Origin: Haliscomenobacter sp.
GTDB taxonomy: Bacteria > Bacteroidota > Bacteroidia > Chitinophagales > Saprospiraceae
Assembly: GCF_016718685.1 (NCBI RefSeq)
Contig: NZ_JADKCX010000076.1
Location: forward strand, 1 to 15,900
Length of the DNA: 15,900 nucleotides
Reading direction: 5' to 3'
Every line of letters begins with the position of its first letter. Position 1 is the stretch's first letter. Of the stretch, positions 1 through 8,243 are shown in pieces. A model generated the notes under the pieces. The model did not search any database. It had not been told where the DNA came from and was given only the letters and a program-made list of their open reading frames with translations. Made by a program: the position numbers and the translations under genes.

Positions 1-938
1 CACAAGGACTTCATTACCGCCCTGGTCAACAGCAGTTTTATTGGTGTGCTCTGGACTCCCGAAGTACGTGCCTCCAAAAGCGCTGAGGAGTGGGTGCGCC
101 GCATGCAGTCGGTGTGTTTTTCGCCCATGGCCATGCTCAACGCCTGGGCCGATGGCACCAAGCCCTGGTCTTTTCCCGAGGTGGAACAAGCAGTCAATGA
201 GGTGGCCAGTTTGCGCATGCAGTTGTTGCCGTATCTGTACAGCACTTTTGCGCAGTACCATTTTGAGGGTAAACCGCCATTCCGGGCCATGAACCTGGTA
301 GAAGGTTTTGGCTACAAGCCACCAACCGTAGTCGGACAACTGGACGCCACGGCCAACCCCTACGCCATGAGTGTCAAAAAAGACATCAAAGACCAGTACA
401 TGATGGGGGATTACATCCTGGTTGCCCCCATGTTTGCGGGCGAAACGAGCCGCGAAGTATACTTGCCCCAAGGCAAATGGTACGATTTTTACACCGGGGA
501 ATTGGTCGGAGAAAATCAAAAAATCAGCATTACGCCAGCTTTGGATAAAATTCCTTTATTTGTCAAAGATGGAGGGATCATTCCGATGATTCCAACCCGC
601 CGCCAGGCACCCAAGGTTGGGGATATTTTGCCGCTGGAAGTACGGCATTACGGCAGCGCCGTAGGAAGTTTTCAGCTGTACGACGACGATGGAGTTTCTT
701 TGATTATGAAAAAGGGACGTATTCATTTACCAGACTTGCGGTGGCAAAAAACAGCGTGGGAGCCTTACAAGGGGAATTGCCCACACTGCCTACGGGGAAA
801 CCTTTTGGGTATGCCAAAGAAATAAAATGGGTCTTTATGACCAAGACAAATAGTTTTGTTATCCTCAAGCGTTGTACACGCGTGACTAAGGTGTCTATGG
901 TTTCTAAGGTGGTGAAAAAGAAAAAAAGACCTGCATAG
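1..938 (+). CDS. GH31 family glycoside hydrolase, C-terminal part (5' truncated by window, frameshifted)
   Basis: This is the C-terminal third of a family 31 alpha-glycosidase (alpha-glucosidase or alpha-xylosidase type). The reading frame is open from base 1, so the gene starts outside the window and the catalytic nucleophile region is not visible. Seen are the end of the TIM barrel (LWTPEVR, FSPMAMLNAWADG, KPWSFPEV, LLPYLYS) and the beta-sandwich that follows (GDYILVAPMF, LPQGKWYDFYTGE, IPLFVKDGGIIPM, LYDDDG). After LYDDDG the frame fails. Moving to the third frame at about 699-701, by adding one T to a TTT run, restores FDYEKGTYSFTRL and TGKPFGYAKEIKWVF, the usual end of these proteins. 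The restored frame then runs 27 or more residues past FMTK into a palindromic repeat. One extra A in the AAA at 848-850 would give a natural stop at about 851-853. The family call is firm; the substrate cannot be read from this part. Confidence 0.88.
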
Positions 939-991
939 TAAAGTATTATTTCACCACCTATGTAACTTTAGACACCTAAGAGACACCTTAG
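886..991. repeat. Long imperfect palindrome (possible mobile palindromic element or terminator)
   Basis: Two 32-base arms, 886-917 and 949-980, are inverted copies matching at about 26 of 32 positions, with a 31-base A-rich loop between them. The inner 11 bases (aggtggtgaaa / tttcaccacct) match perfectly. The outer motif agacacct occurs twice on the right side, at 970-977 and 981-988. The left end ctaaggtgtct (886-896) is also a perfect complement of 981-991, so two foldings compete. The element fills the gap between the GH31 and GH36-like genes and could end transcription of the former. The size, arm structure and direct repeat also fit a small non-coding palindromic element, but one copy cannot prove that. 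Confidence 0.6.
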
Positions 992-1011
992 ACTTTAACC
1001 AACAACAAGCC

Positions 1012-3179
1012 ATGAAGCACTTTCTTTTTGCCCTAGCCCTGTTTTCCATCCACCAGTTGTTCGCCCAAAACACCCTGGTGCGTTACGACAAACTGACCAG
1101 CACCGATTGGCTGGTTACGCCCTTCTCTCAAAAAGCCGAGGTCATTGTAGAGGGTAAAAACATCATCTTGTACAACGGTCTGGTCAAACGGGTATTCAGA
1201 ATAGGCGCCAACCTGGCTTGTTTTGATTATAAAAATCTCTCCAACGGGCAGCAACTTTTGCGTGCCGTAAAACCCGAAGCCAAAATCAGCGTAGACGGCT
1301 TGGAATACAACGTTGGCGGGCTCCTCGGCCAAAAAGAAAATGCCTATCTGCTGCCCGAGTGGCTGGACAAATTGGAATTGGGCAAAGAAGATTTTGTGTT
1401 CCAAAGCCATTCCGTAGAAGTGATCAAACCCTCCATCAACTGGAAAGCCAATACCTGGACGTTGAACAAAACCCAACCGACGGGAAAACTGCTGACCTGC
1501 AAATACCTGGCCCAAGCACCTGCGCTGAGTGGCTTGCAAGTCAACGTACATTATGAGCTCTATGATGGGTTGCCTCTGATTGTCAAGTGGATATCCATCG
1601 AGAACAAAAGTACCAAAGACTTGAAGTTGAACCGCGTGGTCAATGAAGTCCTGGCGCTGGTTGAAGAAGAAAGCGCCGTAGTGGGCAAGCCCGAAGAAAT
1701 GAAAAAGCAGCACGGCATTTACATTGAAACCAACTACGCCTTCAACAACGCCATGCGTTACGACATCAGCGACCAAACCACGCATTGGAAAACCGATGCG
1801 GCCTATACCTCTCAGGTCAACTACAATTACGAAACGCCTTGCTTGCTGGAAATTTACCCCGAAAAAGCCCCGGGCATTGTGCTGCGGCCCGGCGAGGTGT
1901 TCAAATCCGTCAGGACCCACGAACTGCTGATGGACAGCTATGACCGCCAGCGCCGCGGCCTGATGATCCGCAAAATGTACCGCGCCATCGCGCCCTGGAC
2001 GACCCAAAACCCCATCTTCATGCACCTGGTCAGCAAAAATGACCAGGAAGTGCGCAACAGCGTTGATCAATGTGCGAATACGGGCTACGAAGCCGTTATC
2101 CTCAGTTTTGGCAGCCACCTCAACATGGAAGACACCAGCGCCACCAACATCCAGCGCTGGAAAGAATTGGCCGATTACGCCACAGCAAAGGCATTTTGCT
2201 CGGTGGTTACGCCCTGTTCAGCTCCCGCCGCATCAGCGACGCCGATGACGTGGTTGACCCCAAAACTGGCAAACCCGGCGGGGCGTTTTTTGGCAACGCG
2301 CCTTGTTTTGGCAGCAACTGGGGCCTGGGATTTCGTGATAAAATCAAGACTTTTTTTGCAAAAACCGGCTTTGACATCTGGGAAAACGACGGCCCCTACC
2401 CTGGAGACGTCTGCGCCTCCACGACCCACCCGGGTCATACCGGACTGGACGACTCGCAATGGCGACAAATGGACATCCAAAAGGAGCTGTACCGCTGGCT
2501 AAATGAGCACGGGGTGTACATCAACGCCCCCGATTGGTATTTTTTAGATGGAACACACAAAATCGCCATTGGCTACCGCGAGGTCAATTTTTCCTTGTCA
2601 CGTGAACAACAACGCATCCTCAACCGCCAGAACATCCACGATGGCACCATCGAAAAAACCGGTTCAATGAGCTGGGGATTTGTGCCCCTGACCCGTTACC
2701 AGGGCGGCGGCCCCGAGGCCATCCTCGAACCCCTGAGTGAGCACCTGCGCGACTACGAACAGTTGATGGTGCAATATTACGGAGCAGGTGTACAGGCCTG
2801 TTACCGCGGCCCACGGTTGTACGATTCGGAAGCTACCCGCGCCATGGTGGCACGAACAATCAGCTGGTACAAAAAATACCGCGAGATCCTGAATGCCGAC
2901 ATGATCCATTTGCGCCGTGCTGATGGCCGGGATTGGGATGGCTTCATCCACGTCAATCCACTGCTCAAACAAAAAGGTTTTATGATGCTGTACAACCCGA
3001 CCAAAGAGAAGTTGACCCGAACCATCAAAGTCCCGCTGTATTACACGGGTTTGACGACTACCGCCACCTTCAAAGAAAAAGATGGAACACCCAAAAAATA
3101 CAGCCTCAATCGGAATTACGAAGTGGAGCTTACGTTTAGCATTGAGCCGGAGGGGTATACCTGGTTTGTGGTGGAATGA
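1012..3179 (+). CDS. Secreted GH36/GH27-like (alpha-galactosidase clan) glycoside hydrolase, frameshifted
   Basis: This is a secreted protein of about 722 residues when repaired. It starts at ATG 1012 with a signal peptide (MKHFLFALALFSIHQLFAQ). Residues of about 25-320 look like the large N-terminal beta-sandwich of clan GH-D enzymes (YELYDGLPLIVKWISIENKS; RPGEVFKSVRTHELLMD). A TIM barrel follows (GYEAVILSFGSHLNMED; WKELADYA then HSKGILLGGYALFSS). FDIWENDGPYPGD places Asp455 and Asp460 where clan D enzymes carry the nucleophile on beta-strand 4. A short C-terminal beta domain ends in EPEGYTWFVVE. The two halves lie in different frames and join at 2179-2181 if one C is added to the GCC/CAC junction. 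The exact family is uncertain: sequence from memory suggests an uncharacterised alpha-galactosidase-like group rather than classical GH36. It converges on the sulfatase, with 11 bases between the two stop codons. Confidence 0.68.
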
Positions 3180-3202
3180 GGCCTAATGGGCTATATTTTT
3201 TT
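3180..3202. terminator. Weak terminator candidate between convergent genes
   Basis: A short stem GGCC/GGCT (3180-3183 with 3189-3192, one G-U pair, 5-base loop) is followed on the + strand by TTTTTTT at 3196-3202. It lies directly behind the stop of the GH36-like gene and overlaps the end of the convergent sulfatase. The stem is only four pairs, so the call rests mainly on position and the T run. Confidence 0.25.
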
Positions 3203-4636
3203 CTCCACTTTACCCCAATTTGGCTTATTGAGATCTAAATTGTCGTGATAAAAAGTCATTTCGGCTTTCAAAACCTCGGTCATTTCGGCCAACTTTGACT
3301 GATGTTTTTTAGCATCCGCCAGATTTTTGGTTTCAAAAGGGTCCTTGTTGAGGTTAAACAATTGCCGGTGTTCAACTCCGTTCACATTGTACTTGATCAA
3401 TTTCCAATTGTCATCCGTGCGAACGGCTAGTTGAATATCCCGGTACTTGTAGTAGATGGTTTTTCTCAATACGGTTGTTGGCTCGTGAATCGCCTCCAAT
3501 AAATTTTTTCCCTCGCTCGAAGCAGGCTTTTCTATGTTTAAATAACTGCAAACGGTTGGAAAAATATCCGACAGGTAGCAAAGTGCATCGGTCTTTTTGT
3601 TTTTGGGAATATTCGGCCCTACCATGACCAATGGTATCCGGATGCTGTGTTCGTACAGGCTTTGTTTGCCAACCAAGCCGTGTGAACCGACAGCCAACCC
3701 ATTGTCGCCAGCAAAAATGATGAGGGTGTTGTCGAACTGGCCGTTGGCTTTGAGCGTTTGGATGATGCGCCCAATTTGGGCATCTACCTCTGAAATCATT
3801 CCATAGTAGGCCGCAAGGTCTATTTTAACCATCTCCGGTGTACGTGGTTTGGGCAACAATTGTTCATCGCGCACGTCCATTTCCCCATTGTCAAAAGGGT
3901 GTTGCGGAAGGTAATTTTTGGGCAAAGGGATGTCATTGGGGTCGTACATTTTATTGTAAGGCGCTGGAGGAGTACGCGGGTCGTGTGGCGAAGTGAAGGC
4001 GACATAGGCAAAAAATGGCTGTTGCCCCCCCTTGTTTTGATTCAAGTAGGCAATGGCTGCATTGGCATACATGGTGCTCGAAAACTGCTCTGCACTCCAT
4101 TGCGTTTCTTTGGAATACTTGCCTGTCGGGTCAAAATGATACAAATCGGCATGTTCATGGCCGCCTTCTTTGGGAAAGTGCATGCCTCCAAAAAAGATGT
4201 TCTCCGCTTCGTCAAAAGCCCGGGTATACGAGGCCTTGTCGTTGTGCCATTTTCCGGTGGCAAAGGTTTTATAACCCTGCTTTTTCAACTGTTCGGGCAG
4301 CATGATCTGATCAGGGGGAATCACATCGGCTCCACCTTGCAAACTGTTGAGGTAACGCCCGGTCATGATCCCGGCCCGGCTGACTACGCACAACGCGCCG
4401 TGTTTTCCACCCAGGCAACTGGCCCTGGTGAAGGTGGTTCCATTTTTACCAGTTCGTCCATATTGGGCGTTTTGACCCACTTTATTGCCCAAAGCTCCAA
4501 CTGCGCTATAGGTATGATCGTCAGTAAACAGGATGAGGATATTGGGTTTAGCGGTCTGCGCCGGGGCGCTTGAAGCAATGGTAAGACAAGTGATGTACCA
4601 GAAAAAAACGTAGGAAAGAACTGGTTTCATGACCAT
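3191..4636 (-). CDS. Secreted arylsulfatase-type sulfatase (S1-like) with atypical C-x-V-S-R active-site motif
   Basis: This is an exported sulfatase of the alkaline-phosphatase superfamily, expected to remove sulfate esters from glycans in the periplasm. A signal peptide covers residues of about 1-28. Metal-binding Asp pairs appear as LILFTDDH near the N-terminus and FAGDNG in the middle; GKWH and FTSPHDPR supply the usual Lys and His residues. The modified residue lies in LCVVSRAGIMTGR (Cys codon at 4388-4390). The family motif is C-x-P-S-R or C-x-A-S-R, but here Val replaces Pro. Two compensating indels distort residues of about 45-60. Removing one G (CCC at 4476-4478 on the + strand) and adding one A (TTTTT at 4443-4447) changes GQNAQYGRTGK to a normal VKTPNMDELVK. 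The start is ATG 4636, preceded by AAAAAC; the ATG at 4630 (MKPVLS) is equally possible. The gene is divergent from the beta-helix gene. Subfamily and substrate are not assigned. Confidence 0.9.
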   Translation of the reverse strand: MVMKPVLSYVFFWYITCLTIASSAPAQTAKPNILILFTDDHTYSAVGALGNKVGQNAQYGRTGKNGTTFTRASCLGGKHGALCVVSRAGIMTGRYLNSLQGGADVIPPDQIMLPEQLKKQGYKTFATGKWHNDKASYTRAFDEAENIFFGGMHFPKEGGHEHADLYHFDPTGKYSKETQWSAEQFSSTMYANAAIAYLNQNKGGQQPFFAYVAFTSPHDPRTPPAPYNKMYDPNDIPLPKNYLPQHPFDNGEMDVRDEQLLPKPRTPEMVKIDLAAYYGMISEVDAQIGRIIQTLKANGQFDNTLIIFAGDNGLAVGSHGLVGKQSLYEHSIRIPLVMVGPNIPKNKKTDALCYLSDIFPTVCSYLNIEKPASSEGKNLLEAIHEPTTVLRKTIYYKYRDIQLAVRTDDNWKLIKYNVNGVEHRQLFNLNKDPFETKNLADAKKHQSKLAEMTEVLKAEMTFYHDNLDLNKPNWGKVEKKI

Positions 4637-4663
4637 GTTTTTGTGTTAATGTACGATATTTCA

Positions 4664-4695
4664 CAAAATTACCTTTAGTAGCGTCAAATGTGCAA
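4664..4695 (-). promoter_or_regulatory. Bacteroidota-type promoter candidate for the sulfatase
   Basis: On the - strand, TAATTTTG (complement of 4664-4671) fits the Bacteroidota -7 consensus TAnnTTTG. A TTG (complement of 4693-4695) lies 21 bases upstream, within the spacing known for the -33 box. The start of transcription would fall about 20 bases before the sulfatase ATG. The -33 box overlaps the start codon region of the divergent beta-helix gene, so the two genes may influence each other's transcription. Confidence 0.45.
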
Positions 4696-4698
4696 AAA

Positions 4699-7023
4699 AT
4701 GGAAAAACCCTTCTCCCTATTCATTGGTCTTTGTATGTGGATCTTCCAGTCCCCTGCTCAAACCAGCATCTACGTCTCCCCAACAGGGAAAGACCAAAAC
4801 GCAGGAACGCTCAATGCCCCCGTCGCCACGCTCCACAAAGCCCTTGCGCTGGCACAAAATTCCAAAGCAACTGCCCTTAGCATCCAATTATTGGCTGGAA
4901 CCTATTATTTGCACCAAACCCTGCGCATTGAAGCGCAGCAATGGAAGGGTAAAACGTTGTACATCTCCAATTATAAAGATGGGGCAGTAACCCTCAGCGG
5001 AGGCAAAAGAGTCCGCCTACAATGGCAAAAAACCAGCGGCAACTTGTGGAAAGCCCAACTGGACAACCCCGCCTTTGAGCAACTTTTTGTGAATGGGAAA
5101 CCACAGATTTTAGCCCGCTATCCCAACTATACCGATACTGTGAAGATCTTCAATGGTTTTGCGGCTGATGCAATCGCTCCCAAACGGTTCAATCGCTGGA
5201 GCAATCCCGAAAATGGTTTCGTACACGCCATGCACGCCGGGCAATGGGGTGGGTTTCAGTACCGCATCACCGCAAAAGCAGGAGACCTATTGCTGCTAGA
5301 GGGAGGCACCCAAAACAACCGCCCTTCGGCCATGCACACCAAGTATCGTTTTGTGGAAAACATCTTTGAAGAATTGGACGCGCCGGGGGAATGGTATTTC
5401 AATGCAAGTGAAAAAACACTGTATTTTTTCCCGCCACTTGGCCTCAATCTAGCCACGGCCAAAATCGAAATTTCTGCCCTCAAACACTTGATTGAGCTCA
5501 AGGGACAAGAAGATGAACCCCTCAAAAACGTCAGCTTCAAAGGCATTCACTTCGTTAATGCCGAACGTACGTTTATGGAAAAATACGAACCCCTGCTGCG
5601 TAGTGATTGGTGCATTTATCGCGGTGCGGCAGTAGTGCTCGAAAATACCGAAAACTGTACCCTCGCCGATTGTACATTCAGCAATCTGGGGGGAAATGCC
5701 GTATTTATCAGTCGTTATAACCTCAGTACGACCATTCGAGGTTGCCATTTTTACGACATTGGCGCCAGTGCCATCGCTTTGGTAGGGGATACTTTGGCGG
5801 TGCGCTCGGTGCCCAATCGCTATGAAAAAGTCACACTGCCAGATCAAATGGACTACGTACCGGGCCCCAACAATCATTTGTACCCTCGTCAATGCCTGAT
5901 TGAAGACAACCTCATTCACCACATTGGCCGAGTAGAAAAACAAGTGGCTGGCGTACAAATCCAGGTGGCGGCTCAAATCACGGTGCGGCACAACAGCATT
6001 TACCAAGTACCCCGTGCGGCCATCAATGTGGGCGACGGTGCCTTTGGCGGGCACCTCATCGAATACAACGATGCATTTGAAACTGTGCTCGAAACCAGCG
6101 ATCATGGCGCTTTCAACTCCTGGGGTCGCGACCGCTACTGGCATTTTAACAACGACAACGACATCTCCCTGGCTTTGCTGGATGCTCAATACACCACCAT
6201 CATCCGCAACAACCGCTTTCGTTGCGACCACGGCTGGGACGTAGACCTCGACGACGGCAGTTCCAATTACCACATCTACAACAACGTTTTTTTGAAAGGA
6301 GGATTGAAATTGCGCGAGGGCTATTTCCGCGTAGCCGAGAACAACATTTTTATCAATAATTCCTTACATCCCCACGTCTGGTTCAAAAATAGCGGTGATG
6401 TTATCCAGCGCAATGTGTTCATGCGGGCATATTTCCCGATTGGGGTAAACGATTGGGGGAAAACCATCGACTACAATTTCTTTAGCAATGCGACTGATTT
6501 GGACAAGGTCCGAAGCGAGGGCACTGACGCTTCGAGTGTTGCCGGGGAGCTGTTGTTTGTCAAACCCAACGAGGCTGATTTTACCCTAAACAAAGGATCT
6601 AAAGCCTTTGAGATCGGATTTGAAAATTTCCCGATGGATCGTTTTGGGGTACAAAAACCCGCGTTGAAAAAATTGGCCGCCCAGCCGCGTATCCCCGATC
6701 TGTTGTTTATTTCCAACGAAAAAACCTTCAAAGAACAGAGTTGGTTACAGGCAAAAATCAAATCGGTCAATGGCCTCGGCGATCGCTCTGCTTATGGTTT
6801 ACCCGATGAAAATGGGGTGATTGTGATGGAATTGTCGGAGAAGTCGCCCTTGGCCAAATCCGGCGTTTTAAAAGGAGATGTAATCCGTAAAGCCAATGGG
6901 GAAGTGGTCACTCACACAGCATCACTATTGCTGTTGCACGAAAAAGTGCTGTGGACGGGGCGCTTATCCATACAAGTGATGCGAAACCAGGTGCTGAAAG
7001 ATTTAGTGATTGATTTGGAGTGA
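4699..7023 (+). CDS. Secreted right-handed beta-helix protein (GH141-like) with C-terminal PDZ domain
   Basis: The 774-residue protein has a signal peptide (MEKPFSLFIGLCMWIFQSPA) and then the entry typical of secreted beta-helix glycosidases, SIYVSPTGKDQNAGTLNAP. Residues of about 100-260 contain FEQLFVNGKPQILARYPNY and FEELDAPGEWYFNASEKTLY, which resemble GH141, a family with an alpha-L-fucosidase acting on rhamnogalacturonan II and xylanases. Beta-helix turns fill residues of about 270-620 (ENTENCTLADCTFSNLGGNA, LIEDNLIHHIG, YHIYNNVFLKGG). An Asp-rich segment, DHGWDVDLDDG at about 510-520, is a plausible catalytic site (inference). The last 85 residues form a PDZ domain (SPLAKSGVLKGDVIRKANGE). 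ATG 4699 was chosen over the in-frame GTG 4690 and the out-of-frame ATG 4688 because it starts directly at the signal peptide. Family membership is likely; activity is uncertain. Confidence 0.75.
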   Translation: MEKPFSLFIGLCMWIFQSPAQTSIYVSPTGKDQNAGTLNAPVATLHKALALAQNSKATALSIQLLAGTYYLHQTLRIEAQQWKGKTLYISNYKDGAVTLSGGKRVRLQWQKTSGNLWKAQLDNPAFEQLFVNGKPQILARYPNYTDTVKIFNGFAADAIAPKRFNRWSNPENGFVHAMHAGQWGGFQYRITAKAGDLLLLEGGTQNNRPSAMHTKYRFVENIFEELDAPGEWYFNASEKTLYFFPPLGLNLATAKIEISALKHLIELKGQEDEPLKNVSFKGIHFVNAERTFMEKYEPLLRSDWCIYRGAAVVLENTENCTLADCTFSNLGGNAVFISRYNLSTTIRGCHFYDIGASAIALVGDTLAVRSVPNRYEKVTLPDQMDYVPGPNNHLYPRQCLIEDNLIHHIGRVEKQVAGVQIQVAAQITVRHNSIYQVPRAAINVGDGAFGGHLIEYNDAFETVLETSDHGAFNSWGRDRYWHFNNDNDISLALLDAQYTTIIRNNRFRCDHGWDVDLDDGSSNYHIYNNVFLKGGLKLREGYFRVAENNIFINNSLHPHVWFKNSGDVIQRNVFMRAYFPIGVNDWGKTIDYNFFSNATDLDKVRSEGTDASSVAGELLFVKPNEADFTLNKGSKAFEIGFENFPMDRFGVQKPALKKLAAQPRIPDLLFISNEKTFKEQSWLQAKIKSVNGLGDRSAYGLPDENGVIVMELSEKSPLAKSGVLKGDVIRKANGEVVTHTASLLLLHEKVLWTGRLSIQVMRNQVLKDLVIDLE

Positions 7024-7058
7024 ATTTGAGTATTTTACAGCTCCAAAACCAAATAGCC

Positions 7059-8204
7059 ATGCGGACAATCTTCCTATTTTTCTTGCTGGCGATTTCCGTA
7101 AAATCGTCCGGACAAACCAAGCTGTTCAGCGTCAGTGGAAAAATCAAAGGGCTGGATTCAGAATACCTGTCCATGTACATTTATGACGAGTCCTTTCCCA
7201 AGGGGTCTCGAAACGATACCATTCCGGTGGCGAATGAGGCTTTTTCCTTTACCACTTCCATTCCCAAAACAGCGATGGTGGTCATTTATCCCAACGTGGA
7301 GCGCACCATAAAAAGGGTAGGACGAGGATATTATCCAGCAAAATCATCACAATTCATGTTCATTGCTTCGCCGGGATCAACAATTACCTTTTCGGGGGAG
7401 ATCACCGACTTTGTCAACGCCTATCCAGCCGGAGATCCAACCAATGCTGACCTTGCGGCACTTAACCGTGCGGTTTATCCCCTGATGAACCAGGCGCTGA
7501 ACATCCAGGTGAAAATTGCCAATAAACGGGTAACCGATACCCTGCTCATCAAAGCCATGCAAGACACGGCGGAGCAATGTGACCAAGCAGTAGTTGAACT
7601 CAAGAAAAAATTTCTGGCCACCAATCCGGGCTCCGTTGCCGCTGCCTGGCTGCTTTCCGACATGATGATCCGTTCACAAGTCAGCAACGACGAAGCGATT
7701 GAAGTATTTGGAAAAATGGACACTAAGCTCGCCGGAATCTCCTATTATCAGGAGGTGGCGGAAAGAATTGACGGCATCAAAAAAACCAGCATCGGCAGTC
7801 CGGTTCCCGAGATCAATTCCCTGAATACTTTCGATGGCAAACCTTTTGTCCTCTCGGCGTTGAAAGGCAAATACGTCGTCCTCGATTTTTGGGGTACCTG
7901 GTGCGGCCCCTGCATCGAAGGTATGCCCAAAATGAAAGAATACCTCCACAAGTACCCGGAAAAAATGGAGATCGTGGGAGTAGCACAAGAATCCGATAGC
8001 GGCGAACGTTGGAAAAAATTCATCGAAAACTCCGACTACAAATGGCACCACGTCTTGAGCCGAAAAAACGAAAATTATGTGCTGAAGTTCAACGTGGCCG
8101 GATTTCCGACCAAGATCATTGTCGACCCCAAAGGAGTCATCATTGCTCGCTATGTGGGCGAGGATGAGGAGATTTATCAGAAGCTGGATGAGTTGTTGAA
8201 GTAG
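7059..8204 (+). CDS. TlpA-like periplasmic thiol-disulfide oxidoreductase with DUF4369-like N-terminal domain
   Basis: This 381-residue exported protein has a signal peptide (MRTIFLFFLLAISVKSSGQ). A beta-rich N-terminal domain of about 100 residues (FSVSGKIKGLDSEYLSMYIY) resembles DUF4369, a helical middle follows, and a C-terminal thioredoxin fold of the TlpA/ResA group ends the protein. The redox site is WGTWCGPC (Cys282 and Cys285), and the cis-proline motif is AGFPTKIIVDPKG. Such proteins reduce disulfides in the periplasm, often for cytochrome c maturation or stress response; Bacteroidota carry many copies. ATG 7059 was chosen because the upstream in-frame start would add 13 residues before a clean signal peptide. 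The gene begins 35 bases after the beta-helix gene, so they are probably co-transcribed. The partner protein is unknown; the cytochrome c domain encoded at 12593 is one possible client. Confidence 0.9.
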   Translation: MRTIFLFFLLAISVKSSGQTKLFSVSGKIKGLDSEYLSMYIYDESFPKGSRNDTIPVANEAFSFTTSIPKTAMVVIYPNVERTIKRVGRGYYPAKSSQFMFIASPGSTITFSGEITDFVNAYPAGDPTNADLAALNRAVYPLMNQALNIQVKIANKRVTDTLLIKAMQDTAEQCDQAVVELKKKFLATNPGSVAAAWLLSDMMIRSQVSNDEAIEVFGKMDTKLAGISYYQEVAERIDGIKKTSIGSPVPEINSLNTFDGKPFVLSALKGKYVVLDFWGTWCGPCIEGMPKMKEYLHKYPEKMEIVGVAQESDSGERWKKFIENSDYKWHHVLSRKNENYVLKFNVAGFPTKIIVDPKGVIIARYVGEDEEIYQKLDELLK

Positions 8205-8243
8205 TAGGATCGGAAATATTAGATTATTTAAACCCAACATCAG

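Noticed and set aside
1033..2118. A 361-residue open frame on the - strand opposite the GH36-like gene
   Set aside because: The opposite + strand gene has a signal peptide and clear enzyme motifs; the antisense frame shows no family motif and an odd composition, as expected for a shadow.
2664..3028. Small - strand open frames of 75-102 residues inside the GH36-like gene
   Set aside because: They lie opposite a conserved C-terminal domain and show no independent start signal or motif.
3860..4573. A 237-residue + strand open frame opposite the sulfatase
   Set aside because: The - strand reading carries the sulfatase metal-site motifs; the + strand frame does not resemble anything.
5449..6273. 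A 274-residue - strand open frame opposite the beta-helix gene
   Set aside because: It mirrors a well-supported coding region and is rich in Val without recognisable motifs.
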